Virus record (IMG/VR): IMGVR_UViG_3300009183_000391
Location: 1-22,465 of that record
Length of the DNA: 22,465 bases
Strand: one strand, 5' to 3'
Origin: a virus
Each line of letters opens with the position of its first letter. Position 1 is the first letter of the stretch. The notes beneath the pieces are model-generated. The model worked only from the letters and a program-made list of their open reading frames with translations, made no database searches and had not been told where the DNA came from. Positions 6,560-15,820 of the stretch are shown here, piece after piece. A program made the position numbers and the translations under genes.

Positions 6560-6808
6560 ATGGGTGCTTACACAAGAACTGATAGTAAAAAAGTAGAAGG
6601 TGCTAAGATTTCTTCACGCAAATCTGGCACTGAAGAAGATACTTTTGACGCGAAAGACGGCTTCAAAAAAGGCGGCGGCTGCATGAAAAAAGGCGGAAAA
6701 GTAATGTCGTCTGCTGCTGCTGGCAAGAAGCCTGCTCGCGCTTCTGGCGGCGGCGTATTTTCGTCAGCAAAACCTGGCACGCCACGCGGTAAGGCATCTC
6801 ACTACTGA
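6560..6808 (+). CDS. Small basic Lys-Gly-Gly protein
   Basis: 82 aa. Two adjacent ATGs exist at 6557 and 6560. AGGAGG (6549-6554) is only 2 bases from the first and 5 from the second, so I choose the second. The protein is very basic and low in complexity, with FKKGGGCMKKGGKV in the middle and a GKKPARASGGG stretch near the end. These elements match the Lys-Gly-Gly motifs of the 454-aa protein at 697-2061. No enzymatic or membrane feature is seen. It lies 12 bases after the previous structural gene and a hairpin follows it. Packaging with DNA in the head, or a minor virion role, would fit its charge, but this is only inference. Confidence 0.7.
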   Translation: MGAYTRTDSKKVEGAKISSRKSGTEEDTFDAKDGFKKGGGCMKKGGKVMSSAAAGKKPARASGGGVFSSAKPGTPRGKASHY

Positions 6809-6825
6809 GTTGTCCGTTATAAAGT

Positions 6826-6857
6826 CGACGGGATTGAAAAAGTCCCGTCGGTTTCTC
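6826..6857 (+). terminator. Hairpin, probable weak terminator
   Basis: CGACGGGA (6826-6833) pairs perfectly with TCCCGTCG (6843-6850) across a 9-base loop, then GTTTCTC. The T-tract is short and interrupted, and the next gene's binding site begins immediately after, so read-through is likely. Confidence 0.55.
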
Positions 6858-6868
6858 GGAGAAGAGAT

Positions 6869-7138
6869 ATGGCGAAAACACCCGCTTGGCAGCGATCAGA
6901 AGGCAAAAGCAAATCTGGTGGCCTTAATGCCAAAGGTAGGGCGTCCGCCAAGGCTGAAGGTCACAACCTGAAGCCGCCGGTTTCTAAAGAGCAGGCAGCC
7001 AAAAGCGATAAATCCGCTTCGCGTCGCTCTTCATTTTGCGCTAGAATGACTGGGGCTAAAAAGAAATTAACAGGCGCTGCCGCAGCAGCTGACCCAAATA
7101 GCCGAATAAATAAAGCGTTGAGAAAGTGGGATTGCTGA
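6869..7138 (+). CDS. Small basic phage protein, DUF6321-like
   Basis: 89 aa. The opening MAKTPAWQRSEGKSKSGGLN, the GGLNAKGRAS element, LKPPV and the sequence RRSSFCARMTGAKKK, ending in ALRKWDC, are the landmarks of a small phage family that I recall as DUF6321. Function is unknown in the family, and the name is from memory. The protein is strongly basic with two cysteines (in SFCARM and at the end, KWDC). GGAGAAGAG just before the ATG serves as binding site and lies partly in the loop of a small TCTC/GAGA hairpin. Its TGA overlaps the ATG of the next gene (TGATG), so the two are probably translationally coupled. Confidence 0.75.
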   Translation: MAKTPAWQRSEGKSKSGGLNAKGRASAKAEGHNLKPPVSKEQAAKSDKSASRRSSFCARMTGAKKKLTGAAAAADPNSRINKALRKWDC

Positions 7139-7311
7139 TGAGCAAGCCATTTTGGGAAAAAGATGCACCTAAAGATGCAAAGAGCAAAGCTCTTAGCGCA
7201 AAGGGTGTTAAGGTGGCCAAGGCTAAAGCACGGGCCGCAGGGCGCCCTTATCCAAATTTAGTAGATAACGTGGCTGCTGCTAGAGCCGGCCATACAAAAG
7301 GAAAACGATAA
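7138..7311 (+). CDS. 57-aa basic protein with PYPNLVDN motif
   Basis: The start is ATG 7138, overlapping the previous stop as TGATG; the upstream in-frame GTG lies inside the preceding gene and has no ribosome binding site. The N-terminus is KPFWEKDAPK and the C-terminal half has AKAKARAAGRPYPNLVDN, a motif I know from small proteins of tailed phages, often next to or fused with the DUF6321-type protein encoded just before. About a quarter of residues are Lys or Arg. The stop overlaps the next start as TAATG. Function unknown; with its two basic neighbours it forms a coupled set between head and tail genes. Confidence 0.75.
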   Translation: MSKPFWEKDAPKDAKSKALSAKGVKVAKAKARAAGRPYPNLVDNVAAARAGHTKGKR

Positions 7312-7967
7312 TGCAGCCTATTACCGTTACTGTTGGCCCTCTTGCTTCTGCCTCTGCAAATAATATTGCTTTAAGTCAGACGACAGCCGGTGCGGCGAAT
7401 CTTACCTTAAATGGCTCTCTTGTATCAGGCGGCGTTGCTACTCTTGATAAGCCGCGCCAGATTTTAATTACGAATGTCGGTAATGATAGCGCAGTCACAT
7501 TTACCGTTTACGGAACTTGGTTTAATGGGCAGACGATTTCTGAAACTGTCCAAGGCACAAGCGGCAGTTCAGTTGCAACAACATTGGACTTTTCAACTGT
7601 TACGCGCGTTGCAACAAGCGCCGCGACAAGCGTGAGTGGCGTTACCGTAGGCACAAATGGCGTTGCTGGATCTCGCTGGGTTCGCTTTGATGACTTCGCT
7701 CCTGGTCAAATCACTGTTCAAGGTGATGTGACAGGCACTGTAAATTATAGTGTGCAGACGACGTTGGAAGATCCAAATGATCCTTTCAATCCTGTTGCGA
7801 TTGGATCTGTGACTTGGCTTGATGCATTGGATGCAAATCTTGTTTCAGAATCAACGGCAAAATCTGGTTATATTGCTTACGCGCCAGCATATGCGCGCGT
7901 CTTGCTGAATAGCGGATCTGGTTCTGCTTCTGTAATCTTCTTACAATCAAGCAATGGCCCAATCTAA
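7311..7967 (+). CDS. Beta-sandwich virion structural protein
   Basis: 218 aa, starting within the previous stop (TAATG) and so translationally coupled. It is rich in Val, Thr, Ser and Gly with few charges. The opening MQPITVTVGPLASASANNIA, DKPRQILITNVGNDSAVTFT and the TTLDFSTVTRVA strand form a pattern familiar from structural proteins placed just before the head-tail adaptor gene in short-tailed phages. Repeated strand-turn-strand units and the absence of helices suggest one or two jelly-roll or immunoglobulin-like domains. It has no signal peptide. A head-tail interface or short-tail component is inferred from position; no specific function can be read. Confidence 0.72.
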   Translation: MQPITVTVGPLASASANNIALSQTTAGAANLTLNGSLVSGGVATLDKPRQILITNVGNDSAVTFTVYGTWFNGQTISETVQGTSGSSVATTLDFSTVTRVATSAATSVSGVTVGTNGVAGSRWVRFDDFAPGQITVQGDVTGTVNYSVQTTLEDPNDPFNPVAIGSVTWLDALDANLVSESTAKSGYIAYAPAYARVLLNSGSGSASVIFLQSSNGPI

Positions 7968-7988
7968 TTTGCCGGATAAGGAGACCGC

Positions 7989-8669
7989 ATGGCTACGTCC
8001 GGCACATATACCTTCAACCCATCGCTGGGCGAGCTTACGGTTTATGCTTATCAGCTGATTGGCGTTCGCCCGACTGCTCTTTTGCAAGAGCATATGGATG
8101 CCGCTCGCACAGCGACAAACATGATGTTTACGCGTTGGAGCAATCAAGGCGTAAATCTTTGGCAAGTTGATCTTACTACCGTTCCGCTTGTTGCTGGAAC
8201 ATCGTTTTATTCAGTAGATGCAAGTAATGTTGTTATATTGGACGCATATATTTCATATGGATCTCCAGCGATTGATCGTATTATTCTGCCAATTAGTAGA
8301 ACTGAATATGCATCTTATCCAAATAAAACGCAGCAAGGTTTCCCAACTACTTTCTGGTTTGATAGAACGTTAAACCCTGGTCTTTATTTGTGGCCAGTGC
8401 CAGACGGGACGCAAACATCGCTAAAATATTACTCTGTTTTGCGTCTTCAAGACGCCAATATGAACGGCAATGAAGAAGTCGATGTGCCGCCAATTTGGCT
8501 TGAAGCAATGGTTTACGGGCTTGCTGAACGCCTTGCAATGATATGGGCGCCAGATAAGGTCGCCATTATGAAGCCAATGGCTGATGAAGCTTATCAAATT
8601 GCCGCATCGCAGAATATCGAGACGGCACAGCAATACATCTCACCTCAAATTAGTGGTTATTTTAGATGA
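7989..8669 (+). CDS. Head-tail adaptor, P22 gp4-like tail accessory factor
   Basis: 226 aa. AAGGAG ends 5 bases before the ATG. The N-terminal helix (LGELTVYAYQLIGVRPTALL), the MDAARTATNMMFTRWSNQGVNLW helix pair (about residues 36-58), the strand pair through VPLVAGTSFYSVD, and the C-terminal helices (PPIWLEAMVYGLAERLAMIW) are the layout of connector proteins that attach below the portal and close the packaged head, as P22 gp4 or T7 gp11 do. The ISRTEYASYPNKTQQGFPTT segment is conserved in the version I recall from aquatic phages. It would act in the virion neck, after DNA packaging. The stop overlaps the next start (ATGA). The assignment to the gp4/gp11 functional class is strong; exact family membership needs a profile search. 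Confidence 0.8.
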   Translation: MATSGTYTFNPSLGELTVYAYQLIGVRPTALLQEHMDAARTATNMMFTRWSNQGVNLWQVDLTTVPLVAGTSFYSVDASNVVILDAYISYGSPAIDRIILPISRTEYASYPNKTQQGFPTTFWFDRTLNPGLYLWPVPDGTQTSLKYYSVLRLQDANMNGNEEVDVPPIWLEAMVYGLAERLAMIWAPDKVAIMKPMADEAYQIAASQNIETAQQYISPQISGYFR

Positions 8670-9412
8670 GGCCACACGGTCGCGCCAAAGTCAGTTCGCG
8701 TAATCCGCGAGCATTTGGTATCTGCGATCGATGCGGATTTCTATATAATCATGTCAATTTACAGTGGCAGTTTGATTGGGCTGGCGCTTCTCTAATCAAT
8801 AAACGTATTTTAGTTTGTGATGAGTGCAATGATGTGCCTCAATCACAGTTGCGCGCTATTGTCGTTCCGGCAGATCCAGTGCCAATTCTGAATCCACGCA
8901 TCCAAGACTATAATACGGCTGAATCTGACTATCGTATTACGCAAGGCAATACGACCAATACGCAGACAGGCATACCTGTTCCTGGCGGCGATACGCGTAT
9001 TACACAAAACAGCAATACGCGCGTGACGCAGCAAGTTGGCGGAACAAGAGCCGATCGCAGTCAGCAACCAGGTCTTGATCAAAATGCTGTTATGCCTCTT
9101 CAAGGAACAACTGCATATTATGTAACATTGCCGCTTGTTTCTGTTAGTTCCAATGGCGCAGGTCTAGCGACTGTTACTTGTTCTTCCGCTCATGGCCTTG
9201 CAACTGGAGATCAAATCTCTGTTGAAGGCTTATCAACGGCGACCGCAAATGGCTTTTATACTGTCACGGTTACGACAGCTACAGCTTTCACATACCAATT
9301 AAATCCTGTATTATCGGCGGGATCTTTACTGACCGGAACGACTAAGATGGTTACGACGAATGTCGGCCTTCCATACGATACCGATCAGATACCGCAGACG
9401 GGGCCGCTATAA
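8666..9412 (+). CDS. Zinc-ribbon structural protein at the head-tail junction
   Basis: 248 aa, starting in an ATGA overlap with the adaptor gene. Cys20, Cys23, Cys51 and Cys54 form two CxxC knuckles (ICDRCGF and VCDECND) spaced as in a zinc ribbon, and the aromatic residues between them (NLQWQFDW) pack such a fold. Residues of about 55-75 (VPQSQLRAIVVPADPVPILN) are a conserved follow-on in this phage family. A low-complexity Thr/Gln/Asn-rich linker with several RITQ or RVTQ repeats spans about 88-128. The C-terminal part (SAHGLATGDQISVEGLSTAT and following) is a small beta-barrel of the kind called FCCH-like in phage proteins. Coupling to the adaptor argues for a role at the neck or fibre base. 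The zinc is inferred from the cysteines. Confidence 0.75.
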   Translation: MRPHGRAKVSSRNPRAFGICDRCGFLYNHVNLQWQFDWAGASLINKRILVCDECNDVPQSQLRAIVVPADPVPILNPRIQDYNTAESDYRITQGNTTNTQTGIPVPGGDTRITQNSNTRVTQQVGGTRADRSQQPGLDQNAVMPLQGTTAYYVTLPLVSVSSNGAGLATVTCSSAHGLATGDQISVEGLSTATANGFYTVTVTTATAFTYQLNPVLSAGSLLTGTTKMVTTNVGLPYDTDQIPQTGPL

Positions 9413-11332
<1,920 letters not shown>

Positions 11333-11333
11333 T

Positions 11334-11819
11334 ATGCCCGTTACATTAAACTCATCAGGCGGCGGATCAGTAACGCTTACAACGCCGTCTACTGCTTCGA
11401 CGTTTACGGCAACGCTTCCTGCTGTAACGGGAACTTTATTGACGTCTTCGTCTCCCGCAATTACCAATCCAACAATAACGAATTACGTTGAAACTTATTT
11501 TACGGTTACGGGTTTTACATCTACTGTCACGCTTAACTTGGCAAACGGCACTGTTCAAAGCTTGACGCTGGTTTCTGCAACCGCGCTAACCATTACACTT
11601 CCTACGGCATCTACGCCGTCTCAGTCTTTTATTTTGATGATCAGACAGCCTGCATCTGGAACTGCAACGACTGCAACTTTTGCCGCGTCCCCTCCTGTAA
11701 AATGGCCCGGAGGAACAGCCCCAACAATTACGGCGACACTTGGCAGAATGGATATCATCACATTTGTTTCCGACGGAACAAATTGGTATGCCTCATTTGT
11801 GCAGAACTTCACGCCGTAA
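11334..11819 (+). CDS. Short fibre-associated beta protein
   Basis: 161 aa, beginning one base after the previous stop. It opens PVTLNSSGGGSVTLTTPSTA and contains ATLPAVTGTLLTSSSP, a pattern common at the shaft or tip of phage fibres. It ends with MDIITFVSDGTNWYASFVQN, an element I recognise at the C-terminus of many phage fibre proteins, where it forms a knob-like end. There are nearly no charged residues and no helix. It is best read as a separate small fibre or a detachable tip of the collagen-like fibre, since it follows with no gap. Coupling by re-initiation is likely because no clear ribosome binding site precedes it. Confidence 0.72.
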   Translation: MPVTLNSSGGGSVTLTTPSTASTFTATLPAVTGTLLTSSSPAITNPTITNYVETYFTVTGFTSTVTLNLANGTVQSLTLVSATALTITLPTASTPSQSFILMIRQPASGTATTATFAASPPVKWPGGTAPTITATLGRMDIITFVSDGTNWYASFVQNFTP

Positions 11820-11833
11820 AGGGGATACGCGCA

Positions 11834-13456
11834 GTGTTTTCAGCCCTTAATTTCTTCCTTGCTGGCGGCAAGCAATATACAATTATTGAAAATTTTATCG
11901 CTACAGGTTCTGGCTCTTGGGTCGCGCCTACAGGCGTGACGCAGATTGATAGTTACCTTATCGTTGCTGGTGGTGGTGGCGGTGGTGGAGCTTCTGGCGC
12001 TGGCGGTGGTCGCGGTGGTGGCGGCGCAGGCGGATATATAACTGGCACAAATTTAGCGGTTACAGCTGGAACTTCATACACGGTAACAGTTGGTGGAGGA
12101 GGCGCAGGCGGCGCAGCAAGTGAACAAAACGGCGTTCAAGGAAGCCCTAGTTCATTCCCCGGCGCGACGACCGCTGTAGGCGGTGGTTTTGGTAACGGCT
12201 ATGTTGCCCCTTATACTGGCGGTTCTGGTGGTTCAGGTGGTGGCTCTAGCCAAGGCAATACGTCATCGGGTGGCCCTGCATCTCCGTCGGGGCAAGGTAA
12301 TAACGGCGGCGCGGGGAACTCCAATGTTGGCGGAGGCGGGGGCGGTGCGGGTGGTGTAGGAGCAACAGGCTCTGGAAATAATGGCGGCAATGGCGGCACG
12401 GCAACATCTAATTCTATTTCTGGAACCTCTACGTATTACGCAGGAGGCGGCGGTTCGGCAGGATATGCTGGCGGCACAAACGGATTAGGCGGCGGAACCG
12501 CGACTGTCGCCAACAAAGGCGGCGGCGCTGATGGTCGTCAAGGTTCTGGCACTGGAAATGCTGGCACAGCAAACACCGGCGGCGGCGGTGGTGGCGGGGC
12601 GCAAGGTTCTTCTGGAGGAACTGGCGGTTCTGGCATTGTCATTCTTTCCTACAAAATTAATTCAGGCACATCTGTAACATTTAAATCCACGGCCACAGTA
12701 ACAATCCCAACCGGCTGCACAACAATTGACTATCTTGTTGTTGCTGGCGGCGGTGGCGGTGGTGGGATTAACAGCGGCTCATATGCAGATGGCGGTGGTG
12801 GTGGTGCCGGAGGCTATTTAACTGGCACTGCATCAGTTACAGCCGGAACCTCATATACTGTTACTATTGGTGGTGGTGGCCCGGGTGGAAATAACAACGC
12901 AGCATCTGCTTTAATTGGCGGTAATTCGTCTATAGCTTTAACTGCTTCTCCTTTTACTGCTTTAGTTACATCTACCGGCGGCGGTGGTGGAGGATTTCGC
13001 GATAACACCAACAACAACGGTGGAAATGGCGGTTCTGGTGGTGGCGCTGCAATTAACGCGGCTGGTAATTTATCTGGAACTGTTGGGGCGGGAACTGCGC
13101 CACAAGGAAACAATGGCGGTTTAGCGGGTAACGCAGTTGGCCCTGCATTTGGCGGTGGTGGCGGTGGCGGTGCTTTTGCGATGGGTAGCGCTGGGTCAAG
13201 TACTTCTGGCGGCGGCGCTGGCGGCGCTGGATCTAATTCATTTAATGGAACTTATTACGCAGGTGGCGGCGGCGGTGCCGCTCGTAACGGCCCTGTTGGT
13301 TCTGGAGGTAATGGCGGCGGCGGTGCAGGCGGAGTTATGACCACAGGCACTGCGGGAACAGCTAATACTGGTGGCGGCGGTGGTGGTTCGACATCATCAG
13401 GAACAGGAACTGGCGGCGCTGGCGGTTCTGGTATCGTAATCATCAAGTTCAACTAA
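11834..13456 (+). CDS. Glycine-rich adhesin with duplicated domain
   Basis: 540 aa. I start at GTG 11834, with AAGGGG (11819-11824) 9 bases upstream; an upstream in-frame start would run through the preceding gene. After a short N-terminus (FSALNFFLAGG) come two copies of the same domain. Copy 1 (about 17-275) begins SWVAPTGVTQIDSYLIVAGG and ends GGSGIVILSY; copy 2 (about 276-540) begins TVTIPTGCTTIDYLVVAGGG and ends GGSGIVIIKF. Each holds a GGYxTGT...VTAGTSYTV(T)(V/I)GGGG element and many Gly runs. This widespread Gly-rich phage domain may form packed polyglycine helices, as in the S16-type Gp38 adhesin tip, which binds host receptors. A receptor-binding role is therefore likely but inferred. 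Confidence 0.8.
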   Translation: MFSALNFFLAGGKQYTIIENFIATGSGSWVAPTGVTQIDSYLIVAGGGGGGGASGAGGGRGGGGAGGYITGTNLAVTAGTSYTVTVGGGGAGGAASEQNGVQGSPSSFPGATTAVGGGFGNGYVAPYTGGSGGSGGGSSQGNTSSGGPASPSGQGNNGGAGNSNVGGGGGGAGGVGATGSGNNGGNGGTATSNSISGTSTYYAGGGGSAGYAGGTNGLGGGTATVANKGGGADGRQGSGTGNAGTANTGGGGGGGAQGSSGGTGGSGIVILSYKINSGTSVTFKSTATVTIPTGCTTIDYLVVAGGGGGGGINSGSYADGGGGGAGGYLTGTASVTAGTSYTVTIGGGGPGGNNNAASALIGGNSSIALTASPFTALVTSTGGGGGGFRDNTNNNGGNGGSGGGAAINAAGNLSGTVGAGTAPQGNNGGLAGNAVGPAFGGGGGGGAFAMGSAGSSTSGGGAGGAGSNSFNGTYYAGGGGGAARNGPVGSGGNGGGGAGGVMTTGTAGTANTGGGGGGSTSSGTGTGGAGGSGIVIIKFN

Positions 13457-13478
13457 TGAGAAGAAGGGGCTCATTATG
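13454..13478 (+). promoter_or_regulatory. Hairpin with ribosome binding site in the loop
   Basis: TAATGAG (13454-13460) pairs with CTCATTA (13470-13476). The 9-base loop AAGAAGGGG is the Shine-Dalgarno of the following gene. The 5' arm begins with the stop codon of the previous gene and the 3' arm ends with the A of the next ATG. Confidence 0.5.
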
Positions 13479-13742
13479 GATAAGCAGACGAAAATATACA
13501 GGCTAATGGGTATTGATACGGCAATGCATTTATTGCGCCCCGGCGCTGCTTGGGAAATCAGCAACAATCAATTCACGCGCTGGGAAGACGAGCGCCCATG
13601 TCCAACAATTGAAGAAGTCTACGAGACGATCGACAAGATCAAAGCGTTTGAGGATAGCATCAAGACGATCTACACGTCCAAGCAGCTTGAAGAAATGGGC
13701 GTAAAGCAGCAGGAATTAGAGGAGGCTCTTGGTGATAATTGA
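13476..13742 (+). CDS. Small protein of the fibre cassette, function unknown
   Basis: 88 aa. The binding site AAGAAGGGG lies in the loop of a hairpin that ends at the ATG. The N-terminal half contains MHLLRPGAAWEISNNQFTRW, a pattern seen in short phage proteins next to tail fibres, followed by ERPCPTIEEVYETIDKIKAF. The C-terminal half is a charged helix or coiled coil (YTSKQLEEMGVKQQELEEAL). It has no membrane span or catalytic motif. Its end overlaps the oxygenase gene by 11 bases, so the two are co-expressed. A fibre-assembly helper is a reasonable guess from size and position, not a demonstrated function. Confidence 0.75.
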   Translation: MDKQTKIYRLMGIDTAMHLLRPGAAWEISNNQFTRWEDERPCPTIEEVYETIDKIKAFEDSIKTIYTSKQLEEMGVKQQELEEALGDN

Positions 13743-14337
13743 GAACCTTTATCCAATTCCGATTGGCTTTTTTAAGCATGAAGAAGGCATAACGGAAAAT
13801 CAAACGACGTTTATGGTTGAGCAAGAGCAGCGGCCTAATGACGGCAATACAAGCAGCGTCAATAGATATTTGATGAAAGAAAAGAAGCTCGCAAGTCTCA
13901 CTACATTTATTGAGAAATGCGCGCATGAATATCTGATGGCGACGATCTGCCCAAAAAATGATGTTAGGCTTCGAATTACGCAATCTTGGCTAAACTGGAC
14001 CAAGCCCGGGCAGTTTCATCATAAACATGCACATCCAAACAGTCTCATCTCTGGCTGCTATTATGTCAAAGCCAACAAGGAAACTGATAAGATATTTTTC
14101 TACAAAGATGGATATCAGCAGATTAAGTTCCCGCCTGTAGAATGGAATGCTTACAATTCGGAGAGTTGGTGGTATCCTGTCGGAACCGGCGATCTGGTGT
14201 TTTTCCCGTCTCATTTGACCCATATGGTTCAGCCAGTGGGCGGCGATGACACAAGGATCAGCATAGCTTTTAACACCTTCCCCGTCGGGCATGTCGGGGA
14301 TGAAGACGAATTAACCGCATTATATTTGGGGAAATAA
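13732..14337 (+). CDS. 2-oxoglutarate/Fe(II)-dependent oxygenase (phage TIGR02466-like)
   Basis: 201 aa. I choose GTG 13732 because AGGAGG (13720-13725) is 6 bases before it; the in-frame TTG at 13729 is too close. The family signature is present: SWLNWTKPGQFHHKHAHPNS (85-104), then LISGCYYVKA, then GDLVFFPSHLTHMVQPVGG (153-171) and RISIAFN (175-181). His99 or His101 and His164 are likely iron ligands and Arg175 likely binds 2-oxoglutarate. The classic HxD acidic ligand is not obvious, since the position two after His99 is His101, as in the family as I recall it. These enzymes hydroxylate protein or other substrates. The gene sits among tail-fibre genes, so hydroxylation of a virion protein is a fair guess; the substrate is unknown. 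Confidence 0.85.
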   Translation: MIIENLYPIPIGFFKHEEGITENQTTFMVEQEQRPNDGNTSSVNRYLMKEKKLASLTTFIEKCAHEYLMATICPKNDVRLRITQSWLNWTKPGQFHHKHAHPNSLISGCYYVKANKETDKIFFYKDGYQQIKFPPVEWNAYNSESWWYPVGTGDLVFFPSHLTHMVQPVGGDDTRISIAFNTFPVGHVGDEDELTALYLGK

Positions 14338-14338
14338 A

Positions 14339-14701
14339 TTGGCCCACTTCGCTGAATTAGACGAAAACAATGTGGTTCTCCGCGTTATCGTTGTATCAAA
14401 TGCCGATACATCGACGCCGGATGGCACAGAAGTAGAAAGCATTGGCATTGCTTTTTGCCAAAGGCTTTTTGGCGGAAACTGGAAAAAGACCAGCTATAAC
14501 GGCAATCTTCGCAAGAGATATGCTGGAATCGGCTATACCTATGACGCCGCTTTAGATGCTTTTATTGCGCCAAGACCCTTTCCTAGCTGGACTTTAAACG
14601 CCCAGACTACTGACTGGGAGCCTCCAATAGTGTATCCTACGGATGGCAAAGTATATCGATGGGATGAGACGACGACGTCTTGGGTCTCAGTAGAGGGTTG
14701 A
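14339..14701 (+). CDS. Conserved phage protein of fibre region, TTG start
   Basis: 120 aa, beginning at TTG 14339, one base after the previous stop. The N-terminus MAHFAELDENNVVLRVIVVS matches the start of a protein very common in cyanophages and other aquatic phages, so the TTG is well supported despite being a weak codon. Further landmarks are the FCQRLFGGNWKKTSYN segment, RKRYAGIGYTYDAALDAFIA and PFPSWTL. The end DGKVYRWDETTTSWVSVE is a strand-turn-strand seen on many fibre-associated proteins. No enzymatic motif is visible. It lies between the oxygenase and a fibre, and its homologs as I recall them also sit near tail genes. Function unknown; a minor fibre or assembly component is plausible. 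Confidence 0.78.
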   Translation: MAHFAELDENNVVLRVIVVSNADTSTPDGTEVESIGIAFCQRLFGGNWKKTSYNGNLRKRYAGIGYTYDAALDAFIAPRPFPSWTLNAQTTDWEPPIVYPTDGKVYRWDETTTSWVSVEG

Positions 14702-14704
14702 TAG

Positions 14705-15820
14705 ATGGCTGCGACCATAAAATGCGACACACTTCAAAACACATCTAGCGCAACTGCCAATGTCACGCTGGACGGCTCTGGCAATGCGACCGTTGGCAAC
14801 AATCTGACGATCACTGGGCAGACCATACCGTCGAGCAGCTTTAAGCGGAATAGAATTATTAATGGAAATATGCAGGTTTGGCAGAGGGCAACGACATATA
14901 CAGGGACGCCAAGTAGCGCCACTTATACAACTGTGGATAGATGGGCTTGTTATTGTGCAGCAAGCACGACGTATAGCCAATCAACAAGTGTTCCTACAAC
15001 TGCTGGGTCTTTGTTCCAATATAGCTTAAAAGCTCAACGTCCTGCTGCTGCTGTGACGACTAATCCAATATTTGTTGTTCAAGCAATAGAAAGCATTAAT
15101 TGCTATGATCTTGCAAGCTCATCGGTCACATATTCTTTTTGGTTAAAAGCGGGGGCTAATTTTTCTGGAGGAACTGTATCTACTTATGTGAATACTGGGA
15201 CAGCTGCCGATCAAGGAGTATCTGGCGCTATTCTTGGAACATGGACCGGCGTTACTAGTCCTGTTGTTTCAACAATTACTCCGACAACAACTTGGACAAA
15301 ATATACTGCAACGGGAACATTTGGCTCTGGTGTATTAGAAGCGGCACTTTTGTTTTATTTTACGCCTTCTGGACCCGCAGGCGCAGACGATAGCATCTAC
15401 ATCACCGGCGTCCAGCTAGAAGTGGGCAGCGCCGCCACTCCGTATGAGCGGCAGATCTATTCCGATCAGCTGGCGCAGTGTCAGAGGTATTATTACAAAA
15501 TGCTTCCCGGAGGCGCCTTTGTTCCATTTGGCGTCGGCTATTGCACTGCAACGACATCCGCAACAAGTATCACAATATTTCCTGTAACTCTTCGCGTTGC
15601 TCCTACAGCATTGGAGCAATCCGGAACTGCTAGTGACTATCGAGTTTATACAAACGCTGGAACGACATGTAGTTCTGTCCCTGCTATAGCGTCTGGATCT
15701 GGCTCTGTGTTTTCTGTCTCGACAGTATTCACCGTCGTATCCGGTCTTACAGCGGGCGATGGGTCATACAATCAATCCTTAACGTCAGCAGCCTATCTTG
15801 CGTGGAGTGCTGAACTATGA
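14705..15820 (+). CDS. Tail fibre with carbohydrate-binding-like domain
   Basis: 371 aa. The N-terminal MAATIKCDTLQNTSSATANV and VGNNLTITG form a shaft or attachment module found on many phage fibres. Residues of about 46-250 form a jelly-roll domain with marks of a carbohydrate-binding type: NRIINGNMQVWQRATTY at its start, a TVDRWACY strand, SFWLKAGANFSGGT in the middle and the closing ITGVQLEVGSAATPYERQIY. This is followed by YSDQLAQCQRYYYKM, a conserved linker, and a C-terminal Ser/Thr-rich beta domain (about 265-371). The likely role is recognition of host surface sugars at the tail tip. The stop overlaps the next start (ATGA). Confidence 0.8.
   Translation: MAATIKCDTLQNTSSATANVTLDGSGNATVGNNLTITGQTIPSSSFKRNRIINGNMQVWQRATTYTGTPSSATYTTVDRWACYCAASTTYSQSTSVPTTAGSLFQYSLKAQRPAAAVTTNPIFVVQAIESINCYDLASSSVTYSFWLKAGANFSGGTVSTYVNTGTAADQGVSGAILGTWTGVTSPVVSTITPTTTWTKYTATGTFGSGVLEAALLFYFTPSGPAGADDSIYITGVQLEVGSAATPYERQIYSDQLAQCQRYYYKMLPGGAFVPFGVGYCTATTSATSITIFPVTLRVAPTALEQSGTASDYRVYTNAGTTCSSVPAIASGSGSVFSVSTVFTVVSGLTAGDGSYNQSLTSAAYLAWSAEL

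Noticed and set aside
11702-11833. N-terminal extension of the glycine-rich adhesin into the previous gene
   Set aside because: The 44 extra residues (Cys/His/Arg-rich) are a frame-shadow of the preceding gene. GTG 11834 has a proper binding site and starts family-like sequence.
12211-13452. Reverse-strand proline-rich frames over the glycine-rich adhesin
   Set aside because: Glycine codons read backwards give proline and alanine codons without stops. They are shadows of the forward gene.
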